A DNA stretch of 64,000 bases from Prauserella shujinwangii (GCF_003001955.1 NZ_PVNH01000008.1:248001-312000), one strand, 5' to 3'; positions 1-10,334 are shown, numbered from the stretch's first letter. A program made the numbers and translations. Notes: a model not told the origin generated them from the sequence alone.

Positions 1-137
1 ATGACGGTGCGGCCGCGCAGCGTCGGCAGCTTGCGGACCTCCCGGCCGAGGAGCGTGCGCTTGAGCTCGTCGGCGGTGTCGAGGACCGCCGTCGCCGTGT
101 CGGCCGCCAGGTTCTCGGTGGTCAGCAGGTGCCTCAT
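1..137 (-). CDS. pyrB: Aspartate carbamoyltransferase, N-terminal 45 residues (partial)
   Basis: The gene runs leftward out of the window, so only about 45 N-terminal codons are visible. They begin [20 protein letters not shown] and contain [10 protein letters not shown], typical of the carbamoyl-phosphate domain of aspartate carbamoyltransferase, which joins carbamoyl phosphate to aspartate in the first committed pyrimidine step. The ATG at 137-135 overlaps the pyrR stop codon in an ATGA junction, so the two genes should be translationally coupled and share the PyrR-controlled leader upstream of pyrR. The assignment rests on the N-terminus plus the pyrR context. Confidence 0.85.
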   Translation of the reverse strand, partial: MRHLLTTENLAADTATAVLDTADELKRTLLGREVRKLPTLRGRTV

Positions 138-727
138 CGCCGCTCCTGTCCCGTCTCGCGGAGCAGGACCGCGTCGCGGCCGTCGGTCTCCGCGAGCAGC
201 ACCGAGACGTCCTCGGTGCGCGAGGTGGGCACGTTCTTGCCGACGTAGTCGGCGCGGATCGGGAGCTCGCGGTGCCCGCGGTCGACCAGGACGGCCAGTT
301 GGACCGCGCGCGGCCTGCCGTGGTCCCGCAGCGCGTCGAGCGCCGCCCGGATGGTGCGGCCGGAGTAGAGCACGTCGTCGACCAGCACCACGACGCGGTC
401 GTCGATGCCGTCCTCGGGCATCTGCGTCTCCTCCAGCGGGCGGGTGGGCCTGCGCCGGAGGTCGTCGCGGTAGAGGGTGACGTCGAGGGCGCCCGCCGGG
501 ACGGCGGCGCCGGAGAACTCGCTGATGCGGGCACCCAGCCGGGCGGCGAGCGGGGTCCCCCTGGTGGGGATGCCCAGCAACACGGGCGGGGCGTCCGGCC
601 CGGCACCGAGCGCGGTCTTCTCGATGATCTGATGGGCCATTCGAGCGATCGTGCGCGCGACATCACCGGCCGAGAGCAGCTCGCGCTCCGCGGCCGGATC
701 CGCCGCGCCACGCGAGCGTGACGCCAC
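134..727 (-). CDS. pyrR: PyrR, bifunctional pyr operon regulator / uracil phosphoribosyltransferase
   Basis: 197 residues. The PRPP-binding signature of type I phosphoribosyltransferases is clear ([20 protein letters not shown], about residues 110-129), preceded by [11 protein letters not shown] and [10 protein letters not shown], all typical of PyrR. The protein binds pyr mRNA in a UMP-dependent way and has weak uracil phosphoribosyltransferase activity. I chose the GTG at 727 because AAGGAGG lies 6 nt upstream; the open frame extends 43 codons further but without family similarity. It is the first gene of the pyr operon (pyrR-pyrB) and is divergent from bldD. A PyrR-binding motif and hairpin lie immediately 5' of the ribosome-binding site, implying autogenous translational control. 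Confidence 0.95.
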   Translation of the reverse strand: MASRSRGAADPAAERELLSAGDVARTIARMAHQIIEKTALGAGPDAPPVLLGIPTRGTPLAARLGARISEFSGAAVPAGALDVTLYRDDLRRRPTRPLEETQMPEDGIDDRVVVLVDDVLYSGRTIRAALDALRDHGRPRAVQLAVLVDRGHRELPIRADYVGKNVPTSRTEDVSVLLAETDGRDAVLLRETGQERR

Positions 728-730
728 GGT

Positions 731-762
731 GGACCTCCTTCCCCGCCTCACCGGACGGGTCC
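731..762 (-). promoter_or_regulatory. Candidate PyrR-binding RNA hairpin overlapping the pyrR ribosome-binding site
   Basis: On the minus strand, positions 757-744 read CGTCCGGTGAGGCG. This fits the Bacillus PyrR-binding loop consensus ARUCCNGNGAGGYU at every position except the first and last. A CCCG/CGGG stem closes the loop, and an outer stem pairs GGACC (762-758) with GGTCC (735-731), which abuts and partly covers the AAGGAGG ribosome-binding site at 740-734. The geometry suggests that PyrR-UMP binding stabilises a structure occluding translation initiation, as I recall reported for Mycobacterium smegmatis. No attenuator-style terminator is visible. The motif is seen; its function is inferred. 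Confidence 0.65.
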
Positions 763-898
763 TTAAAGGATGTCGATCGCCTGGACCAGCTGGGCGATCA
801 CACAGACAGTAGCAGGTGCCGCCGCTCCGCCTTCCGGGTGGTGTGCCGATGTCCACAACCGCTGCCAGCGCTGATCTGCTTGACCTGGTGACGACAAC

Positions 899-929
899 GA
901 GTAACCATTACTCTGAGTATTCGACTCAG
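899..929. promoter_or_regulatory. Clustered inverted repeats upstream of bldD, including a BldD-box-like site
   Basis: Three overlapping palindromes lie 55-85 bp before bldD. GAGTAACCATTACTC (899-913) is a perfect 6-bp inverted repeat. CTGAGT/ACTCAG (913-918 and 924-929) is another. Between them, ATTACTCTGAGTATT (907-921) matches the BldD-box core TnACnCnGnGT at every specified base. BldD is known to repress its own gene through such boxes. The cluster lies in the bldD-pyrR divergent region, about 170 bp before pyrR, so it probably serves bldD. The repeats are seen directly; BldD binding is inferred. Confidence 0.55.
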
Positions 930-983
930 GAGTCCCCTGTCGGTCATCCGGGCCGAACGGGCGAGGAAACGGAGAACCACCAC

Positions 984-1472
984 ATGGGCGATTACGCCAA
1001 GGCGCTCGGGGCGAAGCTCCGCGGGATCCGCCAGCAGCAGGGCCTCTCCCTGCACGGAGTCGAGCAGAAGTCCGGCGGGCGCTGGAAGGCGGTCGTCGTC
1101 GGGTCGTACGAGCGCGGCGATCGCGCCGTCACCGTGCAGAAGCTGGCCGAGCTCGCCGACTTCTACGGCGTCCCGGTGGTCGAGCTGCTGCCCGAGGGCC
1201 GGGTCCCGTCCGGAGCGGAGCCGGCGACCAAGATCGTGATCAACCTGGAGCGGCTGCAGCAGCTACCCGCGGAGAAGGTCGGGCCGCTCGCGCGGTACGC
1301 CGCGACCATCCAGAGCCAGCGTGGCGACTACAACGGCAAGGTGCTCTCGATCCGCACCGAGGACCTGCGTTCGCTCGCCATCATCTACGACATGACGCCG
1401 GGTGAGCTGACCGAGCAGCTCATCGACTGGGGTGTGCTCCCGCCCGAGGCGCGGCCGTCGAAGGAGGACTGA
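984..1472 (+). CDS. bldD: BldD, developmental master repressor (c-di-GMP effector)
   Basis: 162 residues, the usual BldD length. The N-terminal Xre-type helix-turn-helix (about residues 5-72) contains SYERGDRAVTVQKLAELADF, almost identical to Streptomyces BldD. The C-terminal domain carries both c-di-GMP motifs of the bipartite signature: RGD at residues 113-115 and an R-x-x-D element (RTED, 124-127; RQDD in Streptomyces). In Streptomyces, BldD dimers bound to tetrameric c-di-GMP repress sporulation genes. The ATG at 984 has GGAG 9 nt upstream; the open frame extends to 816 without similarity. It is divergent from pyrR and convergent with nusB. The T and E in the second motif are conservative changes, so ligand binding is probably retained. 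Confidence 0.95.
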   Translation: MGDYAKALGAKLRGIRQQQGLSLHGVEQKSGGRWKAVVVGSYERGDRAVTVQKLAELADFYGVPVVELLPEGRVPSGAEPATKIVINLERLQQLPAEKVGPLARYAATIQSQRGDYNGKVLSIRTEDLRSLAIIYDMTPGELTEQLIDWGVLPPEARPSKED

Positions 1473-1514
1473 CCGGCCCCGGCCCGGGCGGCCGCGGCGG
1501 GCGGTCGCGCCGGG

Positions 1515-1967
1515 TCAGAGCACGGCGCGCAGCCGGTCGGCGATGCTCCCGATCCGGCCGAGCACGCCGTTGACGAACCGGGGCGAGTCGTCGGTCGACA
1601 GCTCCTTCGCCAGGCCCACCGCCTCGTCGATCGCGACCGGGTCCGGCACGTCGGCGGCCCACAGCAGCTCGTACACCCCGAGCCGCAGGATCGCGAGGTC
1701 CACCGGCGGCATGCGGCTCAGCGACCAGCCCTGCGCGTGTTCGGACAGCAGCTCGTCGATCCGCTCCCGCCGCGCGGCGACCCCCTCGACCAGCGTGACC
1801 GTGTAGTCGCCGACCGGCTCGACCTCCGGGGCGCCGACCCGCTCGGCGAGCAGCGTCACCGGGTCGGTCTCGCGCTGCGCCGCCTCGTACAGCAGCTCGA
1901 CGGCACGCCGGCGGGAGGCGCGGCGGCCGGTGGCGCCGCCGCGCCTGCGCATGGGTTCCTGGCTCAC
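1515..1967 (-). CDS. nusB: Transcription antitermination factor NusB
   Basis: About 150 residues and fully helical by composition. RRRAVELLYEAAQRE opens the NusB fold, while AILRLGVYELLW and AIDEAVGLAKE in the middle and RFVNGVLGRI near the C-terminus are family hallmarks. NusB with NusE (S10) binds boxA RNA to prevent premature termination on rRNA operons. Two starts are plausible: GTG at 1967, which fits the 7-bp spacing from the efp stop and is used here, and ATG at 1952, which has AGGA just upstream and gives 145 residues. The gene follows efp on the same strand and is convergent with bldD. Confidence 0.93.
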   Translation of the reverse strand: MSQEPMRRRGGATGRRASRRRAVELLYEAAQRETDPVTLLAERVGAPEVEPVGDYTVTLVEGVAARRERIDELLSEHAQGWSLSRMPPVDLAILRLGVYELLWAADVPDPVAIDEAVGLAKELSTDDSPRFVNGVLGRIGSIADRLRAVL

Positions 1968-1974
1968 CGGCGGC

Positions 1975-2538
1975 TCAGCTGGAGACGCGGCCGAGGTACC
2001 GGCCGTCCCGCGTGTCGACCTTGACCTTGTCGCCGGTGTTGACGAACAGCGGCACCTGGATCTCCGCACCGGGCTCGAGCTTCGCCGGCTTGGTGCCACC
2101 CGTGGACCGGTCGCCCTGCAGGCCCGGGTCGGTGTGCTCGATGACCAGCTCGACCGTCGTCGGCAGCTCGACGTAGAGCGGGTTGCCCTCGTGCACCGCG
2201 ACCTGGACGGGCGTGTTCTCCAGCAGGAAGCCCGCGGCGTCGCCGACCATCTCGCGCGGGATGCTGATCTGGTCGAACGTCTCGCCGTCCATGAAGACGA
2301 AGTCGGTGCCGTCGTTGTAGAGGTAGGTCATGTCACGCCGGTCCACGGTGGCGGTGTCGACCTTGGTGCCTGCGTTGAAGGTCTTGTCCACCACCTTGCC
2401 GGACAGCACGTGCTTGAGCGTGGTGCGCACGAAGGCACCGCCCTTGCCGGGCTTGACGTGCTGGAAGTTCACGACGGACCAGAGCTGGCCGTCCAGGTTG
2501 AGGACCATGCCGTTCTTCAGGTCGTTGGTGGTGGCCAC
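1975..2538 (-). CDS. efp: Elongation factor P
   Basis: 187 residues, full length, with the three beta-barrel domains (KOW-like N-terminal about 1-65, central 66-127, C-terminal 128-187). EF-P relieves ribosome stalling at polyproline. The tip of domain I carries lysine 32 in KPGKGGAF. Actinobacterial EF-Ps use an unmodified lysine in a PGKGP-type loop; here the last residue is Gly rather than Pro. ATG at 2538; AGGAGA lies about 10 nt upstream. The operon order is peptidase-efp-nusB, with 37 bp between the peptidase stop and this start. Polyproline-rich proteins encoded nearby (for example the MltG N-terminus) are plausible clients. Confidence 0.97.
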   Translation of the reverse strand: MATTNDLKNGMVLNLDGQLWSVVNFQHVKPGKGGAFVRTTLKHVLSGKVVDKTFNAGTKVDTATVDRRDMTYLYNDGTDFVFMDGETFDQISIPREMVGDAAGFLLENTPVQVAVHEGNPLYVELPTTVELVIEHTDPGLQGDRSTGGTKPAKLEPGAEIQVPLFVNTGDKVKVDTRDGRYLGRVSS

Positions 2539-2575
2539 GGGTGGTGCTCTCCTGTACGTGTTCCGGGTGGGCCGC

Positions 2576-3682
2576 CTAGACGACCACGAGTTCCTTCGGG
2601 CTCAGAGTGAGGAGCTCGGGAGTGCCTTCCCGCACGACGAGCGTGTCCTCGATGCGCACGCCACCGCGGCCGGCGAGGTAGACGCCTGGCTCGACGGTGA
2701 CCGCCATACCGGCGGACAGTGTACCGGCGCCCGTCGTGGCCAGACTCGGTGCCTCGTGCACCTCGAGCCCCACGCCGTGACCGAGGCCGTGCGGGAACTC
2801 CTCCCCGCGCCCGGCCTGCTCGATCACCCGGCGGGCCGCGCCGTCGACGGCGGCGGCCTCGGCGCCGGGCCGCAGCGCCGCCCTGCCCTGCTCCTGGGCC
2901 TGGAGCACCAGGTCGTAGAGCTCCTGCTGCCAGGCCGCGGGCGAGCCGAGGACGAGGGTGCGGGTCATGTCCGAGTGGTAGCCGCCCACGACGGCGCCGA
3001 AGTCCAGCTTCACGAAGTCGCCCGTGGTGAGCGTCGTGCCGTCGGGCCGGTGGTGCGGGATGGCGGAGTTCGCGCCCGCCGCGACGATCGAGGGGAACGC
3101 CACGCCCTCGGCGCCGTGGTCGAGCATGCGGTTCTCCAGCTCCCTGGCGACCTCCCGCTCGGTGCGGCCCGGGCGCAGGCCACCGTGCTCGATCAGATCG
3201 GTCAGCGCGGCGTCGGCGGCCGCGCAGGCGGCGCGCAGGGCGGCGACCTCGGTGTCGTCCTTGACCAGCCGGAGCCGCTCGGTCAGCCCCGGCGCCCGCC
3301 GCAGCTCGACCCCCTCGGCGATGCCGTCCAGCTCGGCGAACCGTTCGACGCTGACGTGCTGGCTCTCGAACCCCGTCCGGCCGAACCGCCGGGGATGCGC
3401 GGCGGCCAGCCGCACCAGCGCCGGGGCGCTCGCCCGGTCGAGCACCCGCTCCAGGTCCGGCACCTCGGCGGCCGCCTGCGTGGTGTAGCGGCCGTCGGTG
3501 CAGAAGACGGTGCGGTCGTCGCCGTCGGCGTGCAGCAGCAGCGCCGCGTTGGACCCGGTGAACCCGGTCAGGTAGCGGATGTTGAGCAGGTCGGTGACGA
3601 GCAGCGCGTCGAGGTCCTCGGCGCCGAGCAGGTCCCGGAGCGCCGCGCGGCGGCCGGCGTGGAGTTCTGGCACGGCCTCCAC
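2576..3682 (-). CDS. pepQ: M24 family Xaa-Pro aminopeptidase / dipeptidase
   Basis: 368 residues with a creatinase-like N-terminal domain (about 1-130) and a pita-bread C-terminal domain. All five dinuclear-metal ligands are visible: the Asp residues in [18 protein letters not shown], the His in [13 protein letters not shown], the Glu in TVEPGVY and the Glu in RIEDT. The enzyme cleaves peptides next to proline in the cytoplasm. GTG at 3682 is taken as start; an internal GTG at 3673 (VPELHAGRR) sits only 2 nt after GGAGG and is an alternative. It heads the peptidase-efp-nusB operon, an arrangement conserved in actinobacteria, and is divergent from the small membrane protein gene. Confidence 0.92.
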   Translation of the reverse strand: MEAVPELHAGRRAALRDLLGAEDLDALLVTDLLNIRYLTGFTGSNAALLLHADGDDRTVFCTDGRYTTQAAAEVPDLERVLDRASAPALVRLAAAHPRRFGRTGFESQHVSVERFAELDGIAEGVELRRAPGLTERLRLVKDDTEVAALRAACAAADAALTDLIEHGGLRPGRTEREVARELENRMLDHGAEGVAFPSIVAAGANSAIPHHRPDGTTLTTGDFVKLDFGAVVGGYHSDMTRTLVLGSPAAWQQELYDLVLQAQEQGRAALRPGAEAAAVDGAARRVIEQAGRGEEFPHGLGHGVGLEVHEAPSLATTGAGTLSAGMAVTVEPGVYLAGRGGVRIEDTLVVREGTPELLTLSPKELVVV

Positions 3683-3737
3683 CCTAGGCCGTCGCGGCGG
3701 GGGCGGGTTCCGGCCCCGCGCCGGTTACAGTGGACCG

Positions 3738-4193
3738 ATGCCGTCCTGGGTTCTGCGCGCGCTCGTCCTGGCCCTGCTGCACGCCGCGGCCGTCGTCGCG
3801 CGGGCGAAGATCGCGGTCGTCCACCCCACGGACTCGTCCGTCACCGAGGCCGTGCTGCTGGCGATGCTGGTGGGTGTCGCCGCGCTGTGGGGCGCGCTCG
3901 ACGGCTGGTCGCGGCTCGCCGACGCGGGCCGCACCTGGTTCATCGCCGCGCTCGTGGCCGGGCCGGTGGCGGGCGTGCTGAGCGTGGTCGGCCGCGGCAT
4001 GTTCGTCGACCAGACCGGCGTCAGCGCCCTGGGCGCGGCACTCACCGGGGGCGCGGCGTTCACGGCGCTGCTCGTGCTGGTCCCCGCCGGTCTCGGGCTC
4101 GCGGTCGGCGGCCGGATCGGCACCCCGCGCGGGAGCGAGCCGTCCGCGGAGGACGCTCAGGAACGCGGGCCCAGGGTCGGCCCTGCCGGGTAG
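3738..4193 (+). CDS. Small four-helix membrane protein (B-4DMT-like)
   Basis: 151 residues with four predicted membrane segments (about 5-22, 38-57, 70-88, 97-122) and a short charged cytoplasmic tail. The first helix, VLRALVLALLHAAAVVARAKIAV, followed by a conserved HPTD, resembles the actinobacterial family I recall as B-4DMT; no substrate is known to me. The ATG at 3738 is only 6 nt after a TACAGT -10 hexamer (3726-3731), so the transcript is probably leaderless. The 3' end overlaps the convergent glycosidase-like lipoprotein gene by 37 bp. Confidence 0.7.
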   Translation: MPSWVLRALVLALLHAAAVVARAKIAVVHPTDSSVTEAVLLAMLVGVAALWGALDGWSRLADAGRTWFIAALVAGPVAGVLSVVGRGMFVDQTGVSALGAALTGGAAFTALLVLVPAGLGLAVGGRIGTPRGSEPSAEDAQERGPRVGPAG

Positions 4194-5680
4194 TTCCGCC
4201 ACTCCTGCCCGCTCACCGGCTCGGGGGTGGACTCGTTGCGCCCCACCGCCGCCGCGCTCGTGACCGGCCACAAGGTCCCGTCGAGGACGAATCCGGTGCC
4301 CTCGCCCGGCGCGCGCACCGCGCGGGCTCCGGGCGCCAGCCGGGCGGCCACCGGCACCCGGTCGAGCACGGCAAGCCGCTCGGCGAGCACGTGGTCGGCG
4401 AGTTCGAGGGCGACCGACCGGCGGTCCACCCGGAGCAGCCTGCCGTCCACGACCACGTCCATCGTGCGCACCGGCGAGGGCACGGCGAACCCGTCGAGCA
4501 CGGCCACCGCCCGATCCGGCGTCGCGCACCCGTCGACACCGGTCAGGTCCACGCCGAAGTGCCGCAGCCCGGTGGGCGCCTCCGCCTCCCCGATCACGGT
4601 CGCGTGGAACACGTCGAGCGGCACCCGGCCGCACGGTTCGCGCGGGTCCACCGGCGCGTGTCCCTCCGGCCTGCGCACCAGCCCCGGGCCCTCCTCCCAC
4701 TCGCTCGGGATGACGACGGGGTGGTACGGGGTGGCCGAGAAGTCCCGGTTCCAGAACGTCACCGACGTGCCGTCGGCGGTCTGGTGGGCGATCGCGAAGG
4801 CGTCCAGCGCGTCCACCCACATCAGGTCCGCGCTGAACGCGTCGACCAGTGAGTGCGCCCGCGGGCTCGCCGTACCGGGCACGGGAACGAAGCCCTCCGG
4901 GCCGAGTGCCTGCACCCCGGCGCCGAACGCGGGGTCCTTCGACCGCAGCAGGAACTGGCCTGCCCCGTTCCAGCCCGCCGCGCGGCCGGTGGTGTCGGTG
5001 AACATGAGGTAGAACCAGCCGTCGAGGTACACGGCGGCGGGCTGGCCCGCGCCGTAGTCGTTGGCGCGGTGCGTGTCGCGGGCGGGGGTGACGATCGGGC
5101 CGTCGGTCACCCGGCTCCAGTGGACGCCGTCGGTGCTGGTCACGAGCCCGATCGCATTGCCGACGGCGTGATCGCCCCTGGCCCCGGTGTAGTACATGTA
5201 GTAGGTGCCGTCGACGCGGATCACGGACGGGTCGCAGGTGTGCACGCCGTCGAAGCGGCCCGGTTCGCCGGACAGCACGGCGGTCGGCGCCCCTCCGCCC
5301 ACGCCGGTGAACGGGCCGTCGGGCGCCGCGGCGGTGGCGTAGAGGATGTCGTCACCGGGCGGCCGCGCGCTGCCGTACTGGCTGCACCACCACATCCGGA
5401 TCCGGCCGCCGTCGGCCATGACGGTGGGGCCGTAGTTGTAGACCGCGTCGGCGCCGCCCGCCGCGACGACACCGCGGCTGGCCCGCGGCTCCCCGGTGAC
5501 CAGCGTGCCCGGCTCGCCCCGCGGCGCGTCCCCGGCCGGGCCGGGGGCACCGGGCCCCGGCGGCGGCTGGGCCCCCTCGGCCTGCAGCCCGGCCGTCGTG
5601 CACCCGGCCACGAGCGCCACGCACAGCAGCAGGGACGGCACCACGGCGGCGAGGCGGCGCCGGTGAGCGGTGGCGAGCAT
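4157..5680 (-). CDS. Secreted lipoprotein with glycoside hydrolase-like beta-propeller
   Basis: 507 residues. A lipoprotein signal (hydrophobic core LLLCVALVAGC, lipobox Cys about residue 26) is followed by a Pro/Gly-rich linker and repeated blades with WWCSQYG, DPSVIRVDGTYYMYYTG, GLVTSTDGVHWSRV and AVYLDGWFYLMFTD. These D-P-S / Y-Y-M-Y-Y / S-x-D-G-x-x-W patterns are typical of five-bladed GH43/GH32-type glycosidases or related sugar-binding propellers. It probably acts on extracellular plant or microbial glycans; catalytic acids cannot be assigned by eye. ATG at 5680 with GGAGG 12 nt upstream is a weak ribosome-binding site. The gene is convergent with the preceding membrane gene and has no obvious operon partner. 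Confidence 0.75.
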   Translation of the reverse strand: MLATAHRRRLAAVVPSLLLCVALVAGCTTAGLQAEGAQPPPGPGAPGPAGDAPRGEPGTLVTGEPRASRGVVAAGGADAVYNYGPTVMADGGRIRMWWCSQYGSARPPGDDILYATAAAPDGPFTGVGGGAPTAVLSGEPGRFDGVHTCDPSVIRVDGTYYMYYTGARGDHAVGNAIGLVTSTDGVHWSRVTDGPIVTPARDTHRANDYGAGQPAAVYLDGWFYLMFTDTTGRAAGWNGAGQFLLRSKDPAFGAGVQALGPEGFVPVPGTASPRAHSLVDAFSADLMWVDALDAFAIAHQTADGTSVTFWNRDFSATPYHPVVIPSEWEEGPGLVRRPEGHAPVDPREPCGRVPLDVFHATVIGEAEAPTGLRHFGVDLTGVDGCATPDRAVAVLDGFAVPSPVRTMDVVVDGRLLRVDRRSVALELADHVLAERLAVLDRVPVAARLAPGARAVRAPGEGTGFVLDGTLWPVTSAAAVGRNESTPEPVSGQEWRNYPAGPTLGPRS

Positions 5681-5906
5681 GCTGACGGCGGACCTCCATC
5701 CCTCCCCAGTGACCGGAGATCGCGCCGCGACCCGGCCGGAACGCGGCCCAGTTTACGGATCAGGTCACCCGAACAGGTGGCATCCTGCCATGATCGGGCT
5801 CACGCGGTTCGTCGCCGCCGGATGCGCGCCCGGCCGGGTGTGCCGGAGTCGAAGGGGTCCTGATGTCCCGGTCCGAGTTCACCCACCCGATGGTCCGGGA
5901 CACCGC

Positions 5907-6272
5907 ATGACCGGGACCGGCGCCCGCTGGGCGAACGACATCCTCGCGTTCCTGCTGGAGCTCGCCGCGCTGGGCGCCCTCGCCTACTGGGGGTTCACGC
6001 TCGGCGCCCCGGTCGCCGTCCGGATCGCCGCCGGAGCCGGCGCGCCCGCGCTCGCGGCGACGGTGTGGGGACTGTTCGCGGCACCCCGCGCCCGGTTCCC
6101 GCTGCCCACCGCCGGGGTGCTGGCGGTGAAGGCGCTGGTGTTCGGCGCCGCCACGATCGCGCTGTTCGCCGCGGGCGCGCCCGTGCTCGCCGTGGTGTTC
6201 GCGGTGCTCGTCGTGGCGAACACGGCGGCGGTCACGGTCCTGCGGGCCCGGTACGGCGTGTCCGGGCAGTGA
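5907..6272 (+). CDS. YrdB-family (DUF2568-like) membrane protein
   Basis: 121 residues, four hydrophobic helices. The motif LLELAALGALAYWGF near the start, followed by WGLFAAPRARFPLP, matches the YrdB/DUF2568 family as I remember it; function unknown. I chose the ATG at 5907 because the family begins just before the first helix; the longer frame upstream has no similarity. No strong ribosome-binding site is visible. It is divergent from the lipoprotein gene across about 226 bp in which I see nothing distinctive, and convergent with aroQ. Confidence 0.7.
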   Translation: MTGTGARWANDILAFLLELAALGALAYWGFTLGAPVAVRIAAGAGAPALAATVWGLFAAPRARFPLPTAGVLAVKALVFGAATIALFAAGAPVLAVVFAVLVVANTAAVTVLRARYGVSGQ

Positions 6273-6319
6273 CCCGGCTGACCCCGGCTGATACCGGGAC
6301 GGCGCCCGCCGGGGCGGGA

Positions 6320-7908
<1,589 letters not shown>

Positions 7909-7923
7909 TTACTCCACAAAGGA

Positions 7924-8448
7924 CTATTCAGCGCCGGGCGGGCCCGTGCCCAGCCAGGCGGCGATCTCGCCCGCCACCGCATCCGGCCCCCTGCCGTCGG
8001 TGCCGAACTCGGCGGTGGCGACCTCCCGGTACACGGGCAGCCGCGCGTCCAGCAGCGCCTTGTACGTCGCCCTCGGGTTCACCCCGGCCAGCAGCGGCCG
8101 GGCCGACGACAGCCCGGTGCGGCGGATTCCCTCGCTCAGCCCGACGTTGAGGAAGGCCACGGTGTGCGCGGTCAGCAGCTTCCGCGTGGCAGGCGACAGC
8201 ACCGAACCCCCGCCCAGCGCGAGGACGCCGTCGTGCTCGGCCAGCGCCACCGCGACCCGCTCCTCCTCGATCGCGCGGAAGGCGGGCTCGCCGTCGGTCG
8301 CGAAGATGTCGGCGATCTCCCGGCCGGTGTGCGCGACCACGTCGGCGTCGGTGTCGCGGAACCGGACCCCGAGCCGGCCGGCCAGCAGCCTGCCGACCGT
8401 GGTCTTGCCCGACCCGGGCGGTCCCACCACGACGACCCGCGGTGTCAC
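7924..8448 (-). CDS. aroK: Shikimate kinase
   Basis: 174 residues. The Walker A motif GPPGSGKTT (K15) is followed by [12 protein letters not shown] with the shikimate-binding Asp, FRAIEEERV with the conserved Arg, GGGSVL, and the lid Arg in SSARPLLAG. It phosphorylates shikimate with ATP. The GTG at 8448 overlaps the aroC stop (GTGA), consistent with tight co-translation with aroC. Confidence 0.97.
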   Translation of the reverse strand: MTPRVVVVGPPGSGKTTVGRLLAGRLGVRFRDTDADVVAHTGREIADIFATDGEPAFRAIEEERVAVALAEHDGVLALGGGSVLSPATRKLLTAHTVAFLNVGLSEGIRRTGLSSARPLLAGVNPRATYKALLDARLPVYREVATAEFGTDGRGPDAVAGEIAAWLGTGPPGAE

Positions 8449-9632
8449 CAGCGTTCCTCCAGCGCTCGCAGGTATCCCTCGGCGTTGTGCTTGCTCTCGG
8501 CCAGCGAGTCGCCGCCGAACTTCTCCAGCGCCGCGTCGGCGAGCACGAGGGCGACGACGGACTCCAGCACCACCCCGGCCCTCGGCACGGCGCAGACGTC
8601 CGAGCGCTGGTGGATGGCCACGGCGGGCTCACCCGTCGCCACGTCTACTGTGGACAGGGCGCGGGGCACCGTCGAGATCGGCTTCATGGCGACGCGGACC
8701 CGCAGCGGCTCGCCGTTGGTGATCCCGCCCTCCAGGCCACCCGCCCGGTTCGACCGCCGGGTGACGCCTTTCGGCCCGGTGCCGGGGTCGATCTCGTCGT
8801 GCGCCTGGCTGCCCCACCGGCGCGCGGTGGTGAAGCCGTCGCCGACCTCCACCCCCTTCATCGCCTGCACGCCCATCAGGGCGCCGGCGAGGCGCGCGTC
8901 GAGCCTGCGGTCCCAGTGCACGTGCGAGCCGAGCCCGGGTGGCAGCCCGTAGACGATCACCTCGATGACCCCGCCGACGGTGTCCCCCGCCTTCCGCACG
9001 GCGTCGACCTCGGCGACCATCACCTCCGTCGCCTCGTCGCCGAACGCCCGCACCGGGCTCTCGTCGATCGCGGCCAGGTCTCCGGGCTCCGGCAGCGGCC
9101 CCTCGGGTGCCTGCGCCCCGCCGATCGACACGACGTGGCTGATCACCTCGGCGCCCAGCAGCTGGCGGAGGTACGCCCGCGCGACGGTGCCGAGCGCCGT
9201 CCGCGACGCGGTCTCGCGTGCACTGGCCCGCTCGAGCACCGGACGCGCCTCGTCGAACCCGTACTTCTGCATGCCGGGCAGGTCGGCGTGGCCGGGCCGG
9301 GGCCGGGTCAGCGGCTCGTTGCGGGCGAGCCCCTCCAGCTCGGCCGCGTCGACCGGATCGGCCGCCATGACCTTCTCCCACTTGGGCCACTCGGAGTTCT
9401 CGATCTGCACCGCGATGGGCCCGCCCTGGGTGCGGCCGTGACGGACACCGCCGACGAACTCGACGCGGTCGGTCTCGAACCCCATCCGGGGACTCCGGCC
9501 GAAGCCGAGCCGCCTGCGGGCGAGCTGCTCGCTCACGTCGGACGTGGTGATCCCCACCCCGGCCACCATGCCCTCGAGCACGGCGGCCAGGGCGGGTCCG
9601 TGTGATTCACCTGCGGTAATCCAGCGCAACAC
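8445..9632 (-). CDS. aroC: Chorismate synthase
   Basis: 395 residues, full length. The N-terminal motif [16 protein letters not shown], the basic [13 protein letters not shown] segment, and [19 protein letters not shown] (conserved Arg/Asn pocket) identify it. It performs the FMNH2-dependent 1,4-elimination of phosphate from EPSP to give chorismate. GTG start at 9632. It follows the prepilin peptidase gene on the same strand (33 bp gap) and leads the aroC-K-B-Q block; aroE lies 13 kb away near mltG. Confidence 0.97.
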   Translation of the reverse strand: MLRWITAGESHGPALAAVLEGMVAGVGITTSDVSEQLARRRLGFGRSPRMGFETDRVEFVGGVRHGRTQGGPIAVQIENSEWPKWEKVMAADPVDAAELEGLARNEPLTRPRPGHADLPGMQKYGFDEARPVLERASARETASRTALGTVARAYLRQLLGAEVISHVVSIGGAQAPEGPLPEPGDLAAIDESPVRAFGDEATEVMVAEVDAVRKAGDTVGGVIEVIVYGLPPGLGSHVHWDRRLDARLAGALMGVQAMKGVEVGDGFTTARRWGSQAHDEIDPGTGPKGVTRRSNRAGGLEGGITNGEPLRVRVAMKPISTVPRALSTVDVATGEPAVAIHQRSDVCAVPRAGVVLESVVALVLADAALEKFGGDSLAESKHNAEGYLRALEERW

Positions 9633-9665
9633 GCCACGATCCTGTCACGTGGCCCGGACCGTGCT

Positions 9666-10334
9666 TCAGCTACCCAGGTGCACCTCCGGACCCGGTTCGA
9701 TGCCACCGCCGGGGAAGGCCGTCAGCAGGCACGCCGCCGCCAGCAGCCCCGGCCCGTGCGGCACCCCGCCGCGCCACCGGCGCCGCCGGAGCAGGGCCGC
9801 CGCGCCGGCCAGACCCAGCGTGGTCACCGCCGCCAGGAAGGCGGCGACCACGAGGGCCGGCCAGCCGGTCGCGCCGAGCACGCCGCCGAGGCTGCCCGAC
9901 AGCTTGACGTCGCCCGCGCCGAGCGCGTGCGGCGCGACCATGTGCACGAGGACGTGTGCGCCGGCGAACACCAGGGCCGCGAGCGCCGCTCTCCCGGCCA
10001 GGGTGCCGCCGGGCCCGGCCACCGCGGCGACGCCCACCGCCGCGCCCGCGAGGGGGTACGCGGGCAGGGTCAGTGCGTCGGGCAGCCGCCGGTGGGCGAG
10101 ATCCGCCAGGGCCAGCGGGACGGTCAGCCCGGTGACGACGAGTGGCACGGGCAGCCACCATCCGGGCCAGCCACCCGCCGACCACCGCGCGGCCACCGCC
10201 GCCCACAGCACGGCGGTGCCGGCCGCGCACCACCGGCCGGGCACGGCGGCGGGGCGCCGGGCACGGGCAAGCACCTGGCCGCCTGCCCAGCCGACACCGG
10301 CACCGGCCACGGCGAACACGAGTTCCCTGTACAC
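9666..10334 (-). CDS. Short prepilin peptidase (A24 family, no methylase domain)
   Basis: About 222 residues with six or more hydrophobic helices. The two catalytic aspartates of A24 peptidases are visible: Asp in LADLAHRRLPD and Asp in LGAGDVKLSG. The N-terminal cysteine-rich N-methyltransferase domain of PilD-type enzymes is absent, as in many actinobacterial tad/Flp-type or orphan peptidases. It would process type IV-like prepilins at the membrane, but no pilin gene is in the window. The start is uncertain: GTG at 10334 sits almost on top of GGAGG; an internal GTG 4 codons later is possible. It is adjacent to aroC, a placement I recall from other actinobacteria. Confidence 0.8.
   Translation of the reverse strand: MYRELVFAVAGAGVGWAGGQVLARARRPAAVPGRWCAAGTAVLWAAVAARWSAGGWPGWWLPVPLVVTGLTVPLALADLAHRRLPDALTLPAYPLAGAAVGVAAVAGPGGTLAGRAALAALVFAGAHVLVHMVAPHALGAGDVKLSGSLGGVLGATGWPALVVAAFLAAVTTLGLAGAAALLRRRRWRGGVPHGPGLLAAACLLTAFPGGGIEPGPEVHLGS

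Noticed and set aside
816-983. 56-codon N-terminal extension of BldD
   Set aside because: BldD proteins start at the MGDYAKALG equivalent; the extension covers the operator region and has no similarity.
2330-4852. Long forward reading frame of 840 codons
   Set aside because: It is antisense to efp, the M24 peptidase and the lipoprotein gene; composition is Arg/Gly/His-rich with no domain, typical of a GC-rich shadow frame.
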